Of a DNA stretch of 64,000 bases, positions 1 to 8,039 are shown one piece after another. The notes beneath the pieces are model-generated. The model saw nothing but the letters and a program-made list of their open reading frames with translations, ran no database searches and was not told the DNA's origin. Source of the stretch: Embleya hyalina (GTDB lineage: Bacteria > Actinomycetota > Actinomycetes > Streptomycetales > Streptomycetaceae); the NCBI RefSeq assembly GCF_003967355.1, contig NZ_BIFH01000029.1:1-64000 (forward strand), given 5' to 3'. Numbering within the stretch: the stretch's first letter is position 1; each line of letters opens with the position of its first letter. The position numbers and the translations under genes are program-made.

Positions 1-60
1 GGCGGCCGCCTCGACCACCCGGGCCACCGGCACGCCACGCGCCGCCACGGTCGCCGACAT
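1..60 (-). other. Possible partial reading frame at left edge
   Basis: An open frame of 20 codons starts with ATG at position 60 and runs off the left edge. There is no clear ribosome binding site. Its 18 codons after MS resemble, without gaps, the C-terminal codons of the neighbouring TetR gene (shared GVP, R, VE pattern), so it may be a remnant of a duplicated regulator or chance similarity in GC-rich DNA. Too little is visible to call a gene. Confidence 0.15.
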
Positions 61-106
61 CCGGGGCGGCGCGCCAGGGGCGGTCCGTGCGGGCGGTCGA
101 TTCGGG

Positions 107-805
107 TCAGGCCTGGTCGGTCGCGACCACTCGGGCGACCACCTCGACCGCTCGGGAGGCCGGTACGCCGAGTGCCACCAACGCCGCCACCGCCTGGTCC
201 TCGGCGGTTACCACGATGTCCGTCTCGGCCGCCTGGAGGAGCGCGACGCACATCCCCTCCAGCGCGAGCGCCAGCACCGAAGCGGGCAGATGGTCCGCGA
301 ATACGCCGCTGCGCTGACCGGCCGCGATCAGCTCGATCGAGCGCTCCCGGACCGGCGCCAGCATGGCCGGGATCCCACCGTCCTCCAGGTTGCGCTGGGC
401 GAAGCTGATCAGCAGCCGATAGCGCTCCCCGCCCTCCCACGCGGCGAGATCGAACCGCGCCACCGCCTCCTCGGGCGAGTCGCCCGCACGCCGCGCGCCC
501 TCGACCGCGGCGAGGATGTCCCGTCGCGCCTCCTCCGCGAGTCCCGCGATCAGCGCCTCCCGGCTCGGGAAGTGCCCGTACACGGTGCGCCGCACCACTC
601 CCGCCGCGCGGGCGATGTCGTCCATCGACGCGTCGGCGTCGCGGATCAGTTCGCTACGGGCCACCGCCAGGATCCGCTCCCGGTTCGACTGCGCGTTGCG
701 CCGACGCGGCGGCGTACTCACGGCGGCGGCCGCCGCGGGCGCGGCCGCGGCACCGACCGCTGCGGCGTCGGCCGGACTCCGTGCGGCACCCGGTTTCGTC
801 TCCAT
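107..805 (-). CDS. TetR-family repressor of divergent MFS pump
   Basis: A 232-residue TetR/AcrR-type transcription factor. After a poorly conserved Ala/Pro-rich start of about 35 residues, the helix-turn-helix domain lies at roughly residues 38-85, with the typical run DASMDDIARAAGVVRRTVYG followed by HFPSREALIAGL. The rest is the helical ligand-binding domain, length normal for the family. It is transcribed away from the MFS gene at 1005, and the 199-bp gap holds two near-identical 18-bp palindromes, so autoregulation and control of the pump are likely. The inducing ligand cannot be told from the sequence. A downstream ATG would remove part of the low-complexity N-terminus; the true start is not certain. 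Confidence 0.88.
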   Translation of the reverse strand: METKPGAARSPADAAAVGAAAAPAAAAAVSTPPRRRNAQSNRERILAVARSELIRDADASMDDIARAAGVVRRTVYGHFPSREALIAGLAEEARRDILAAVEGARRAGDSPEEAVARFDLAAWEGGERYRLLISFAQRNLEDGGIPAMLAPVRERSIELIAAGQRSGVFADHLPASVLALALEGMCVALLQAAETDIVVTAEDQAVAALVALGVPASRAVEVVARVVATDQA

Positions 806-918
806 CGCGCGTTCCTCCCTGGGGTGACCTGGAGCCTGCCAGAGATCGGGCCCGTCGGCACCGACACTCCGCTCCGGCGCAGCGAATAGCCCGATTCACC
901 CGACTCGTTCCCCAATAT

Positions 919-936
919 TTGCACAGCCATGTGCAA
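919..936. promoter_or_regulatory. TetR operator candidate O1
   Basis: TTGCACAGCCATGTGCAA has 7-bp perfect arms (TTGCACA/TGTGCAA) around a 4-bp centre. It sits in the gap between the divergent TetR and MFS genes. A second copy with identical arms begins 27 bp further on. Confidence 0.75.
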
Positions 937-945
937 TCAACTACG

Positions 946-963
946 TTGCACATCGTTGTGCAA
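946..963. promoter_or_regulatory. TetR operator candidate O2
   Basis: TTGCACATCGTTGTGCAA carries the same 7-bp arms as the site at 919-936, with a different 4-bp centre. The 27-bp start-to-start spacing of the two sites is compatible with two dimers binding side by side. The site lies 41 bp before the MFS start codon. Confidence 0.75.
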
Positions 964-1004
964 TTACTGCGGCTGCGCCGGCCGCCTGCCCCGAAAGGCG
1001 TTCG

Positions 1005-2612
1005 ATGTCCGTCTTCGCCACCACGCCGGTCGATCGCATGGACCGGCCGTACACCCGCCGCTGGTGGGCCCTGGGCGTGCTCTGCCTGAGCCTGCTGATC
1101 ATCGTCATGGCCAACACCTCGCTGATCGTGGCGGCCCCCGACATGACCCGCGACCTGGGCCTGTCCAGCCGCGACCTGCAATGGGTGATCGACGCCTACA
1201 CCGTCCCGTACGCGGCGCTGATGCTCGTGCTCGGCGCGGTCGGCGACAAGTACAGCCGCCGCGGCGCGCTCATCACCGGCCTGGTGGTGTTCGCCGCGGG
1301 CTCCGTCGCCGGTTCCCTGGTGCACTCGACCAGCGGCGTGATCATCGCCCGCGCGGTGATGGGCCTGGGCGCCGCGGTGATCATGCCCGCGACCCTGTCC
1401 CTGCTGGTCGCCTCCTTCCCGCGCAGCGAACGGGCCAAGGCGATCACCGCGTGGACCGCGACCTCGGGCCTGGCGATCGCACTCGGTCCGCTGATCGCCG
1501 GCTGGCTCCTGGAGCGCCACGCGTGGGGTTCGACCTTCCTGATCAACGTGCCCGTCGCGCTGATCGCCCTGGTCGCCGCGCTGTTCGTGGTCCCGCCGTC
1601 GAAGGCGCACGACTACGGCCGGCTCGACCTGGTCGGGGGCGCGCTGTCCATCGTCACGCTCGGCTCGCTGGTGTACGCGATCATCGAGGGCCCGCACTTC
1701 GGCTGGGGCGCGGGCCCGGTGACCGCGCTGGTCCTCTTCGTCCTGGGGCTTGGCTCGTTCATCGGCTGGGAACTGCGGCACCCGCGCCCGATCTTCGACC
1801 TGCGCAAGTTCGGCGAGCGGGTCTTCTCCGGGTCGATGCTCGCCGTACTGCTGTTCTTCCTGGGCACCTTCGGCGCGATCTACTTCCTCACCCAGCACCT
1901 CCAGTTCGTGCTCGGCTACACCCCGCTGGAGACCGGCGTACGACTGCTGCCGCTGGCCGGCGCGGTCTGCCTGGGAGCGATCGCCACCGGGCAGCTCACC
2001 CCGCGGCTCGGCATGCGGGTCACGGTGACCGGCGGGATGGCCCTCGGCACGCTCGGGGTATTGCTGATGACCCGGGTCTCGGACGGCTCCGGCTACACCG
2101 ACTTCCTCGCCCCGCTGCTCCTGCTCGGCCTTGCGATCGGGCTGAGCGTGTCGCCCTGCACGGAGGCGATCATGGGCTCGTTCCCGGAGAACGAATTGGG
2201 CGCGGGAGGCGGCGTCAACGACACTGCGGTGGAACTCGGCGGCGCCCTCGGGATCGCGATCCTGGGCTCGGTACTGGCCACCTCGTACGAGTCGGAGCTG
2301 ACCAAGGCCGTCGACGGCAAGCTGCCGCCGGAGGCGATGAGCGTGGCGCAGGACTCGATCGGCGGCGCCCTGGCCGCAGCGGAACAGGTCGGCCACGTCG
2401 CCGGCCCCCAACAGGCCCAGGCCCTGGTCCAAGCCGCCGATCACGCCTTCACCCAGGCGGTGGCCCACACCAGCCTGATCGGCGGAATCATCCTGGCGAC
2501 AGGCACGATCCTGGTCGCCCTGATCCTCCCGAACCGCACCAGGGCAAGCCAACAGCAGGAGGCCCCTCGGGAACCCCAAACCCCCAGGCCCACCAAGCAG
2601 CCGGTGGCCTGA
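1005..2612 (+). CDS. MFS drug efflux transporter, DHA2 (14-TM) type
   Basis: A 535-residue integral membrane protein of the EmrB/QacA (DHA2) branch of the major facilitator superfamily, expected to export drugs by proton antiport. Many hydrophobic helices are visible, about 14, with the family motif A region after helix 2 (GDKYSRRGALI) and the antiporter motif C type segment ATSGLAIALGPLIAGWLL. QWVIDAYTV near residue 60 is typical of this group. The C-terminus is a hydrophilic Gln/Pro-rich tail. It is divergent from the TetR gene, with paired palindromes between them, so it is probably the repressor's target. The substrate is unknown. Confidence 0.92.
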   Translation: MSVFATTPVDRMDRPYTRRWWALGVLCLSLLIIVMANTSLIVAAPDMTRDLGLSSRDLQWVIDAYTVPYAALMLVLGAVGDKYSRRGALITGLVVFAAGSVAGSLVHSTSGVIIARAVMGLGAAVIMPATLSLLVASFPRSERAKAITAWTATSGLAIALGPLIAGWLLERHAWGSTFLINVPVALIALVAALFVVPPSKAHDYGRLDLVGGALSIVTLGSLVYAIIEGPHFGWGAGPVTALVLFVLGLGSFIGWELRHPRPIFDLRKFGERVFSGSMLAVLLFFLGTFGAIYFLTQHLQFVLGYTPLETGVRLLPLAGAVCLGAIATGQLTPRLGMRVTVTGGMALGTLGVLLMTRVSDGSGYTDFLAPLLLLGLAIGLSVSPCTEAIMGSFPENELGAGGGVNDTAVELGGALGIAILGSVLATSYESELTKAVDGKLPPEAMSVAQDSIGGALAAAEQVGHVAGPQQAQALVQAADHAFTQAVAHTSLIGGIILATGTILVALILPNRTRASQQQEAPREPQTPRPTKQPVA

Positions 2613-2880
2613 CTCCCAGGCGACTCGCCACCGTGAGGCGGCGGCCCGGTGCGGCGGAGGAACCGGTGCGGCGGGGAACCGGTGCGGCGGGGAACCGGCT
2701 GGAAGCCGGGGTCACACGGGGAGGGGGTCGAGGAGGCCGGCACCGCAACGCGAGCGAGGTGGAGGGGCGAAGGCCCGGGCGGACGACCGGAGTCGCGAGG
2801 TGGGTCCGAGGGAGGACCGGAGTCGCGAGGCGAGCGGGGCGGGGAGGCGGGGGGTATGGCGAGCGGGGCGGGGAAGCGGA

Positions 2881-3090
2881 GTCGCAACGCGAGCGAAGCA
2901 GGGAAGCCGAGACGCAACGCGAGCGAAGCAGGCAAGCCGAGACGCAACGCGAGCGAAGCAGGCAAGCCGAGACGCAACGCGAGCGAAGCAGGCAAGCCGA
3001 GACGCAACGCGAGCGAAGCAGGCAAGCCGAGACGCAACGCGAGCGAAGCAGGCAAGCCGAGACGCAACGCGAGCGAAGCAGGGAGGCGGA
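2881..3090. repeat. Tandem array of 30-bp units, seven copies
   Basis: Seven head-to-tail 30-bp units. The five at 2911-3060 are identical to the base; the first (2881-2910) and last (3061-3090) are diverged at a few positions. Each unit begins with GACGCAACGCGAGCGAAGCA. A further partial match (GCAACGCGAGCGA) lies near 2746. Perfect identity of the inner copies indicates recent expansion or homogenisation; copy number may vary between strains. Confidence 0.95.
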
Positions 3091-3137
3091 GTCGTGTCGG
3101 CGGCGTTGCTTTTTGTTGGGCGCTCCGCGCCGGCTCG

Positions 3138-3196
3138 CGAGGGACCACTCTTTTCTCTCCCCCGCTTCGCTCCTCCGAGAAAAGAGCGGCCCCTCG
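3138..3196. repeat. Long inverted repeat (hairpin element)
   Basis: Arms at 3138-3157 and 3177-3196 pair over 20 bp with two mismatches; each contains the unusual run CTCTTTTCTC or its complement, in a region otherwise almost free of A/T runs. The loop is about 19 bp of C/T-rich sequence. GCCGGC-containing flanks extend the symmetry imperfectly. It could be a transcription terminator for the MFS gene 0.5 kb upstream, or a dispersed palindromic element; a genome search would tell. Confidence 0.7.
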
Positions 3197-3559
3197 CTCG
3201 GGGCCGGCTGTCCCTCCGCTTCGCTCCGGGCCATCCGACCCACACTTCGCGGCTCCGCCGCTCTCCGCGCTTCGCGCGTCGATCGCGTGGGCGGCCTGGG
3301 GCGGGGGCGCTGACGCGCCACGGGGGGCATGAGGTGGTCCGGGGCGTGGGTGTTGACGCGCTACGGGGTGGGGTGGTGGGGGAGTTGCTTGGCTTTGGCC
3401 GGGGGGGGTGTGCCGGTGCTTTCGAACGTCAGCGGGTTCGTCTGGGGTAACGGGTGGGGCGGGTGGGTGTGCCTGCCCGACTCGGTCCAGGCGCCGCTGC
3501 GGCGCAACCGCCCGCAACGGGCGTGCCGAAGCCCGAGTCGGACCGCGAGCCCGGTGCGC

Positions 3560-4423
3560 TCATGTGCGTGTCAGTGTTCTGACTGCCCGCCCGACCCATG
3601 CCTCGAAGCGTTGCCATTCGACGATCTCGTCGTTTGTTCGAGGCTCCGGCCAATCCAGTAGCGCGTCGCCCGCGTCGAGTAGGTCCCAGTACGGATGGTG
3701 TTCCTCCGGGCGGCCGGAGGCCTTCGCGTACGCGGGCAGGAACTCCTCCGCGACGGCCACGCCGTGGGTGAGTGCCAGGTTGAGCCGCATCCGGGCCAGG
3801 TCCACGCCGCGCGGACCGACACAGCCGGTGGTCCAGTCGACCACGCCGCCGATCTCCTCGCCCAGCCACAGCAGTTGCTCGGCGTGGAAGTCCCGGTGGA
3901 TGAACCCGGGTACGGCCGGCGGCGGTTCCTCGGCGAGCGCGGCGAACATGCGCTGCCACACGTGCGGCCGGGTGCTCCACGCCGGTACCGTCCGCGCCCC
4001 GTCGACGGCCGGGTCGTAGTAGGTGGCGTATTCCACCGGGTCCGCTCCGCTCGCGTCGACCGCGTGGATCGCCGCCAACACCTCGGCCGCCCGGTCCAGC
4101 AGGACGGCCGGGTCCGCCGGCGGCTCCGGCGTGCCGGGCACCCGTGTGGTCAACAGCGCCGGCTCCGCGCCCGCCAAGCGCGCCGCGACCAACTCCGGTG
4201 CGGCAACCGGGGTTTCGGCGAGCAAACGCAGTGTGCGGGCCTCCTGCTCGGGGCGGTACCACGGGTCCCGGGCCAGCCGTTCCGTGTCGTGGAAGACCCG
4301 CAGGACCAGATCGCCGACCGTGTAGAGCCGGTTGGCGCCGACCCCCATGGGCTCGACCGGCAGGTCACCGACGATCTCCCGCAGCCAGGCGAGGGTTTCG
4401 GCATTCGGCTTCGGCACGGACAC
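3560..4423 (-). CDS. Aminoglycoside-phosphotransferase-fold kinase
   Basis: A 287-residue member of the APH/choline kinase (protein-kinase-like) fold. The catalytic loop HRDFH lies at residues 176-180 with Asp178 as the expected base, and the metal-binding Asp is Asp196 in GVVDW. The catalytic-loop position usually holding Asn (HxDxxxxN) is shifted or replaced: the sequence reads HRDFHAEQLL. The usual beta-3 lysine region reads LVLRVF, so an Arg stands where Lys is expected. Substrate unknown; similar proteins are often annotated as phosphotransferases without evidence of resistance. GTG at 4423 is chosen because AGGAG lies 8 nt before it; an upstream GTG at 4432 has no site. Confidence 0.8.
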   Translation of the reverse strand: MSVPKPNAETLAWLREIVGDLPVEPMGVGANRLYTVGDLVLRVFHDTERLARDPWYRPEQEARTLRLLAETPVAAPELVAARLAGAEPALLTTRVPGTPEPPADPAVLLDRAAEVLAAIHAVDASGADPVEYATYYDPAVDGARTVPAWSTRPHVWQRMFAALAEEPPPAVPGFIHRDFHAEQLLWLGEEIGGVVDWTTGCVGPRGVDLARMRLNLALTHGVAVAEEFLPAYAKASGRPEEHHPYWDLLDAGDALLDWPEPRTNDEIVEWQRFEAWVGRAVRTLTRT

Positions 4424-4563
4424 GAATCGCACTCCTGTTCGGCGACGGTTCGCTCACCGGCGCTCACCGGCGCGCCGCCGCCCGACGACAAGCCTGCCAG
4501 GTACGGCCGCCCCTCTTGAACTTCACACATGTTGACTTCAAGGACGTGCCTCGACAGGATGAC

Positions 4564-4580
4564 TTAGGCAAGCCTTACTT
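4564..4580. promoter_or_regulatory. Possible iron box (DtxR/IdeR/DmdR type)
   Basis: TTAGGCAAGCCTTACTT, about 25 bp before the MFS start at 4605, contains a near palindrome TTAGGC-AA-GCCTTA and resembles the half-site pattern of actinobacterial iron-regulator boxes (TTAGG...CCTAA). The match is imperfect. If real, the adjacent exporter would be iron-repressed, as siderophore exporters are. Confidence 0.35.
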
Positions 4581-4604
4581 CGCCACGATCCCGGGGGTGG
4601 CCGC

Positions 4605-6188
4605 ATGGCCGACAACGCACGTGCGGATACCGCCGCCGGCGCCACGCGTCCGACCGACTCCGACGAAAACTCGCGACTGGTGCTGATCCTGGTCACCGTC
4701 GCCTCGGTGCTCCTGGTCGTGGACATCACCATGGTCTCGGTCGGACTGCCCCGCATCCAGGACGACCTCAACGGCTCGCTGGCCGGCCTGCAATGGGTGA
4801 TCGTGGCCTACTCACTGACCTTCGGCGCGTTCCTGCAGACCGCCGGCAGCGTGTCCGACCGGATCGGCCGGCGCCCGGTGTTCCTGGCCGGCATCGCCCT
4901 GTTCACGCTGTCCTCGCTCGCCTGTGGGCTGGCCCCGAACATCCTGGTCCTGGACGGGTTTCGCGGCCTCCAGGGCATCGGCGCGGCGATGTTGCTCGCC
5001 ACCGGACTGCCGTTGATCGCCCAGGCGTATCGGGGCCAACGCCGCAACATGGCCATCGCGACGTGGGGTTCCACCCTGGGCGCGTGCGCGGCGGTGGCCC
5101 CGCTGCTCGGCGGTCTGCTCGTGGACGTGGCGAACTGGCGTTGGATGTTCCTGGTCAACGTCCCGATCGGGATCGTCGCGTTCGCCCTGGCCGCGGCGAG
5201 GCTGCCCCGGGATCGGCCCGCGCCGTCGGCCGGGCCGATCGACCGGGCGGGCGCGGTCGCGCTCGTGTTCATGTGGGGGCTGCTGAACCTGACCGTCACG
5301 CGCGGCGACGCGGTGGGCTGGACGGCCCCCGCGACCCTGGGCGGTTTCGTCGGCGTCGCACTCCTGCTGACCGGGTTCGTCCTGGTCGAACGGCGGGCGG
5401 CGGCGCCGATGTTGGACCTGACCCTGTTCCGGATCCCGACCTTCGTCGGCGCGTTGTCGATCTCGTTCCTGTCCCGCTTCGTGACGGTCGGCTCGTCCGT
5501 GTACTTCCTGCTCTACTTCCAGGGCGCGCTGGACCTGTCGCCGCTGGAGTCCGGACTGCTCCTGCTGCCGATCTTCGTCCCGCAGTTGTGCCTGGGCCTG
5601 GTCGCCGGCCGGTTGCAGGGCCGCTTCGCGGCGGCGCACGTCATCGCGGCGGGCTTCGCCGGGCTCGCGCTGGGCGCGCTGCTGATGGGTCTGGCGTTCG
5701 GCCCCGACGCGTCCTGGCCCGCGCTGCTGCCGGGTCTTTTCGTCTGGGGCGTCGGCGGTGGCATCGCGTCGAGTCCGGTGATGTCGATCGCGGTGAACAC
5801 GGTGCCCGTCGAGCGCGCCGGAATGGCCTCCGGGACCGCGAACGGACTGTTCCCGATCGGCGCGGCGGTGGGCATCGCGGTACTCGGCGTGCCGTTCTCG
5901 GCCCGATTCGACGCGGAGTTCGGCGCACGGGCAGGTGTGCCGGACCCGATCCGCGCCGAGATCGTGGCCGCCGCGCGCAACGGGGACACCGACCGGATCC
6001 GCGAGGCGACGCCGGCCCGAAACGGCGACGCGGTATCGACGGCGATCGACCACGCGTACGCGGCGGGCGCCTCGACGGTGATGTACACCGTGGCCGCCCT
6101 CGCCCTCACCACCGCCGCCCTCGCCCTGGTCCTGGTCCGACAGCGCGATCTGCACCCCGTCGACGACGCGCGAGAGCAACAGGAATAG
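4605..6188 (+). CDS. MFS transporter, DHA2 (14-TM) type
   Basis: A 527-residue EmrB/QacA-like major facilitator protein. The first helix begins near residue 25 (LVLILVTVASVLLVVDITMV), motif A is SDRIGRRPVFL, and a motif C type segment lies around WGSTLGACAAVAPLLGGLL. The ribosome site GGGGGTGG precedes ATG. It is followed after 40 bp by a TetR gene on the same strand. Upstream are an iron-box-like element and two direct copies of a TTGA(A)CTTCA sequence (4516-4525 and 4532-4540) that could be operators. Drug or siderophore export are both possible. Confidence 0.9.
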   Translation: MADNARADTAAGATRPTDSDENSRLVLILVTVASVLLVVDITMVSVGLPRIQDDLNGSLAGLQWVIVAYSLTFGAFLQTAGSVSDRIGRRPVFLAGIALFTLSSLACGLAPNILVLDGFRGLQGIGAAMLLATGLPLIAQAYRGQRRNMAIATWGSTLGACAAVAPLLGGLLVDVANWRWMFLVNVPIGIVAFALAAARLPRDRPAPSAGPIDRAGAVALVFMWGLLNLTVTRGDAVGWTAPATLGGFVGVALLLTGFVLVERRAAAPMLDLTLFRIPTFVGALSISFLSRFVTVGSSVYFLLYFQGALDLSPLESGLLLLPIFVPQLCLGLVAGRLQGRFAAAHVIAAGFAGLALGALLMGLAFGPDASWPALLPGLFVWGVGGGIASSPVMSIAVNTVPVERAGMASGTANGLFPIGAAVGIAVLGVPFSARFDAEFGARAGVPDPIRAEIVAAARNGDTDRIREATPARNGDAVSTAIDHAYAAGASTVMYTVAALALTTAALALVLVRQRDLHPVDDAREQQE

Positions 6189-6228
6189 CCCGCGGGGACG
6201 GGCGAGCGCCGCCGCCTATTCTGGCCCC

Positions 6229-6936
6229 ATGTCCACCGGACCCACCCGCAAGCGCCCCACCCATCGCGGCGGGCGGCCCACCCTCACCCGCGAGGGCATC
6301 GGCCGCGCCGCGCTGGAACTGGTCGCGCGCGACGGCGGGGCCGAGTTGACCATGCGCTCGCTCGCGGCGCACCTGGGCGTGTCGCCGCGCGCGCTGTACA
6401 ACTACGCCGCCGACCGCCGCGCCGTGCTCGAACTGGCCGCGCTGGCCTGGCAGTCCGACTGGCGGGTCCCGCCCCTGGACCCGGCCCGCCCCGCCGACGG
6501 CGTACGGGAGCTGTGTGCCGCGATGCGCGCGTGGTACCGCCTGCACCCGCGCGCGGTGACCATCGCCGTCGACGAGAACCTGACCGCCGCCGTGCACCCC
6601 CGCACGCTGCGCAACAACGAGGCGATCCTGACCTTCCTGGTCGCCATCGGCCTGGATCCGGCGACCGCGAACCGGATCTTCCGCGAACTGGTCCTGCGCG
6701 TCGCGGCCTTCGTCCGGCTCAACGACGCCTGGCACGACGCGCCGCCGGCCGACCTCGACCCACCGACCTGGGACGGCGCCCCCGCCGCCTGGCTCCCGAC
6801 GGACCCGCCCGCCGACCTGCCCACCACCACCCGCATCGCCGCGGCGGCCCCGGTGGACTCGGTCGACGAACAGTTCGCCTTCACGATCGACCTGCTCGTA
6901 CAGAACATCGAAACGTTGCTCCGCCGAGCGCGGTGA
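6229..6936 (+). CDS. TetR-family regulator (TetR class C-terminal type)
   Basis: A 235-residue regulator with an N-terminal helix-turn-helix (LTREGIGRAALELVARDGGA, then LTMRSLAAHLGVSPRALYNY). The GRPTLTREGI opening and YNYAADR segment are like the tetracycline-repressor class, whose partners are efflux pumps. The C-terminal half is helical with a conserved-looking RELVLRVAAFVRLNDAW stretch. A TATTCT box lies 6 nt before ATG with no ribosome site, so it probably has its own leaderless transcript in addition to read-through from the MFS gene 40 bp upstream. Confidence 0.88.
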   Translation: MSTGPTRKRPTHRGGRPTLTREGIGRAALELVARDGGAELTMRSLAAHLGVSPRALYNYAADRRAVLELAALAWQSDWRVPPLDPARPADGVRELCAAMRAWYRLHPRAVTIAVDENLTAAVHPRTLRNNEAILTFLVAIGLDPATANRIFRELVLRVAAFVRLNDAWHDAPPADLDPPTWDGAPAAWLPTDPPADLPTTTRIAAAAPVDSVDEQFAFTIDLLVQNIETLLRRAR

Positions 6937-6943
6937 GCGGATC

Positions 6944-7210
6944 CTAGGCGGAAAGCGCGTCCGGATCCGGGAGCGCGCACACCGCGGCGACCTCGTCCAG
7001 CGACAGTCCCAGTTCCAGGGCCAGTGCCGCGATCGTGAAGAACGCGGGGGTCGGCGCCCGGCCGGTCTCGATCTTGCGCAGCGTCTCCGGCGACAGTCCG
7101 GCCGCGATGGCGACGTGGCCGATGCTGCGCTCGCCGCGCGCGCCGCGCAGGAGCGCGCCCAGTTGCAGGCCGCGCGCTCGTTCCAGTGGGGTCAGTGGGG
7201 TTCGCACCAT
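6944..7210 (-). CDS. XRE-family regulator, 88 residues
   Basis: A small single-domain lambda-repressor-like helix-turn-helix protein: GALLRGARGERSIGHVAIAA, then GLSPETLRKIETGRAPTPAF as the recognition region. It has little besides the DNA-binding domain. It is divergent from the methionine aminopeptidase gene across a 47-bp gap. A TAGTAT box ends 7 nt before its ATG, so the transcript is likely leaderless, and a 10-bp palindrome sits beside that box. The pairing of a short XRE protein with a type I MetAP recurs in actinomycetes in my recollection; function of the pairing is unknown. Confidence 0.88.
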   Translation of the reverse strand: MVRTPLTPLERARGLQLGALLRGARGERSIGHVAIAAGLSPETLRKIETGRAPTPAFFTIAALALELGLSLDEVAAVCALPDPDALSA

Positions 7211-7223
7211 GACCGTGATACTA

Positions 7224-7233
7224 ATACCGGTAT
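7224..7233. promoter_or_regulatory. Palindrome between XRE gene and map
   Basis: ATACCGGTAT is a perfect 10-bp palindrome centred in the 47-bp divergent gap and overlapping the AT-rich promoter elements of both genes (TAGTAT leftward, TATAAG rightward). A binding site for the XRE protein is the simplest reading. Confidence 0.5.
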
Positions 7234-7257
7234 AAGAATTGGTCGAGGAGGGGACCC

Positions 7258-8025
7258 GTGGTCGAAATCAAGACCCGAGCCGAAATCGCCGCGATGCGCG
7301 AGGCCGGGAGAGTCGTGGGACAGGCCCTGGAGGCGACCCGCAAGGCCGCCGCCATCGGCGTGTCACTGAAGGAACTGGACGAGGTCGCGCACACGATCCT
7401 GCGCGAGGCCGGGGCCACGTCCCCGTTCCTGGGCTACCGGCCGTCGTTCGCACCCGTACCGTTCCCGGGCGTGATCTGCGCGTCGGTCAACGACGCCGTG
7501 GTGCACGGCATCCCGACCGACTACCGGCTGCGCGACGGCGACCTGGTCAGCATCGACTGCGGTGCGACCCTGCGCGGTTGGACCGGCGACGCCGCGATCA
7601 CGTTCACCGTCGGCACGCCGCGCCCGCAGGACCTGACGCTGATCGCCGACACCCGGCGCGCACTCGAAGCGGGCATCGCGGCGGCCGTACCCGGCGGCCG
7701 GCTGAGCGACATCTCCGCCGCGATCGGCGCGGTCGCCCGCGGGGCCGGCTACGGCATGCCGCGCGACTGGGGCGGCCACGGCATCGGCCGCACGATGCAC
7801 GAGGACCCGCACGTACAGAACGAGGGCCGTCCCGGACGCGGCATGCCGCTGCGCGCCGGCCTGACCCTGGCCCTGGAGCCGATGTTGCTCGCCGGCGGCA
7901 AGGACGCGTGCTACACCGCCCGGGACGGCTGGACGTTCCACACCGCCGACGGCTCCCGCGCCGCGCACATCGAACACACCATCGCGATCACCGAGGACGG
8001 CCCGCACATCCTGACCCTGCCCTGA
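7258..8025 (+). CDS. map: Methionine aminopeptidase, type I
   Basis: A 255-residue cytoplasmic metalloprotease removing initiator Met from nascent proteins. All five metal ligands of the family are visible: Asp100, Asp111, His174, Glu207 and Glu239, plus the substrate His83 in HGIPTD. It lacks the zinc-binding N-terminal extension found in some type I enzymes. GTG start with GAGGAGGGG 5-9 nt upstream. It is divergent from a small XRE regulator rather than in the usual ribosomal-protein (secY-adk-map) locus, which suggests it is an accessory, regulated paralogue; this is an inference because the rest of the genome is not seen. Confidence 0.93.
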   Translation: MVEIKTRAEIAAMREAGRVVGQALEATRKAAAIGVSLKELDEVAHTILREAGATSPFLGYRPSFAPVPFPGVICASVNDAVVHGIPTDYRLRDGDLVSIDCGATLRGWTGDAAITFTVGTPRPQDLTLIADTRRALEAGIAAAVPGGRLSDISAAIGAVARGAGYGMPRDWGGHGIGRTMHEDPHVQNEGRPGRGMPLRAGLTLALEPMLLAGGKDACYTARDGWTFHTADGSRAAHIEHTIAITEDGPHILTLP

Positions 8026-8039
8026 ACCACGCCCCGGCC

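Larger units (their letters stand above)
2613..3559. other. 947-bp gene-free stretch with repeats and a large hairpin
   Basis: No convincing gene. It holds short direct repeats of a GGTGCGGCGGGGAACC type near 2660-2700, a 30-bp tandem array (2881-3090), a long inverted repeat (3138-3196) and then a G-rich tail. Frames remain open through the array on both strands only because the unit length is a multiple of three and lacks stops; their proteins are low-complexity Arg/Ser/Ala repeats with no family resemblance. Confidence 0.7.

Noticed and set aside
654-2579. Large minus-strand frame opposite the MFS gene
   Set aside because: Gly/Arg/Asp/His-rich product typical of the antisense of a GC-rich gene; the sense protein is a clear transporter.
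2881-3090. CRISPR array
   Set aside because: Repeats are contiguous with no spacers, and no cas genes lie nearby.
2649-3517. Long open frames on both strands encoding Arg/Ser/Ala repeat proteins
   Set aside because: They arise from a stop-free 30-bp tandem unit; all have low-complexity products in several frames, with no ribosome sites or family resemblance.
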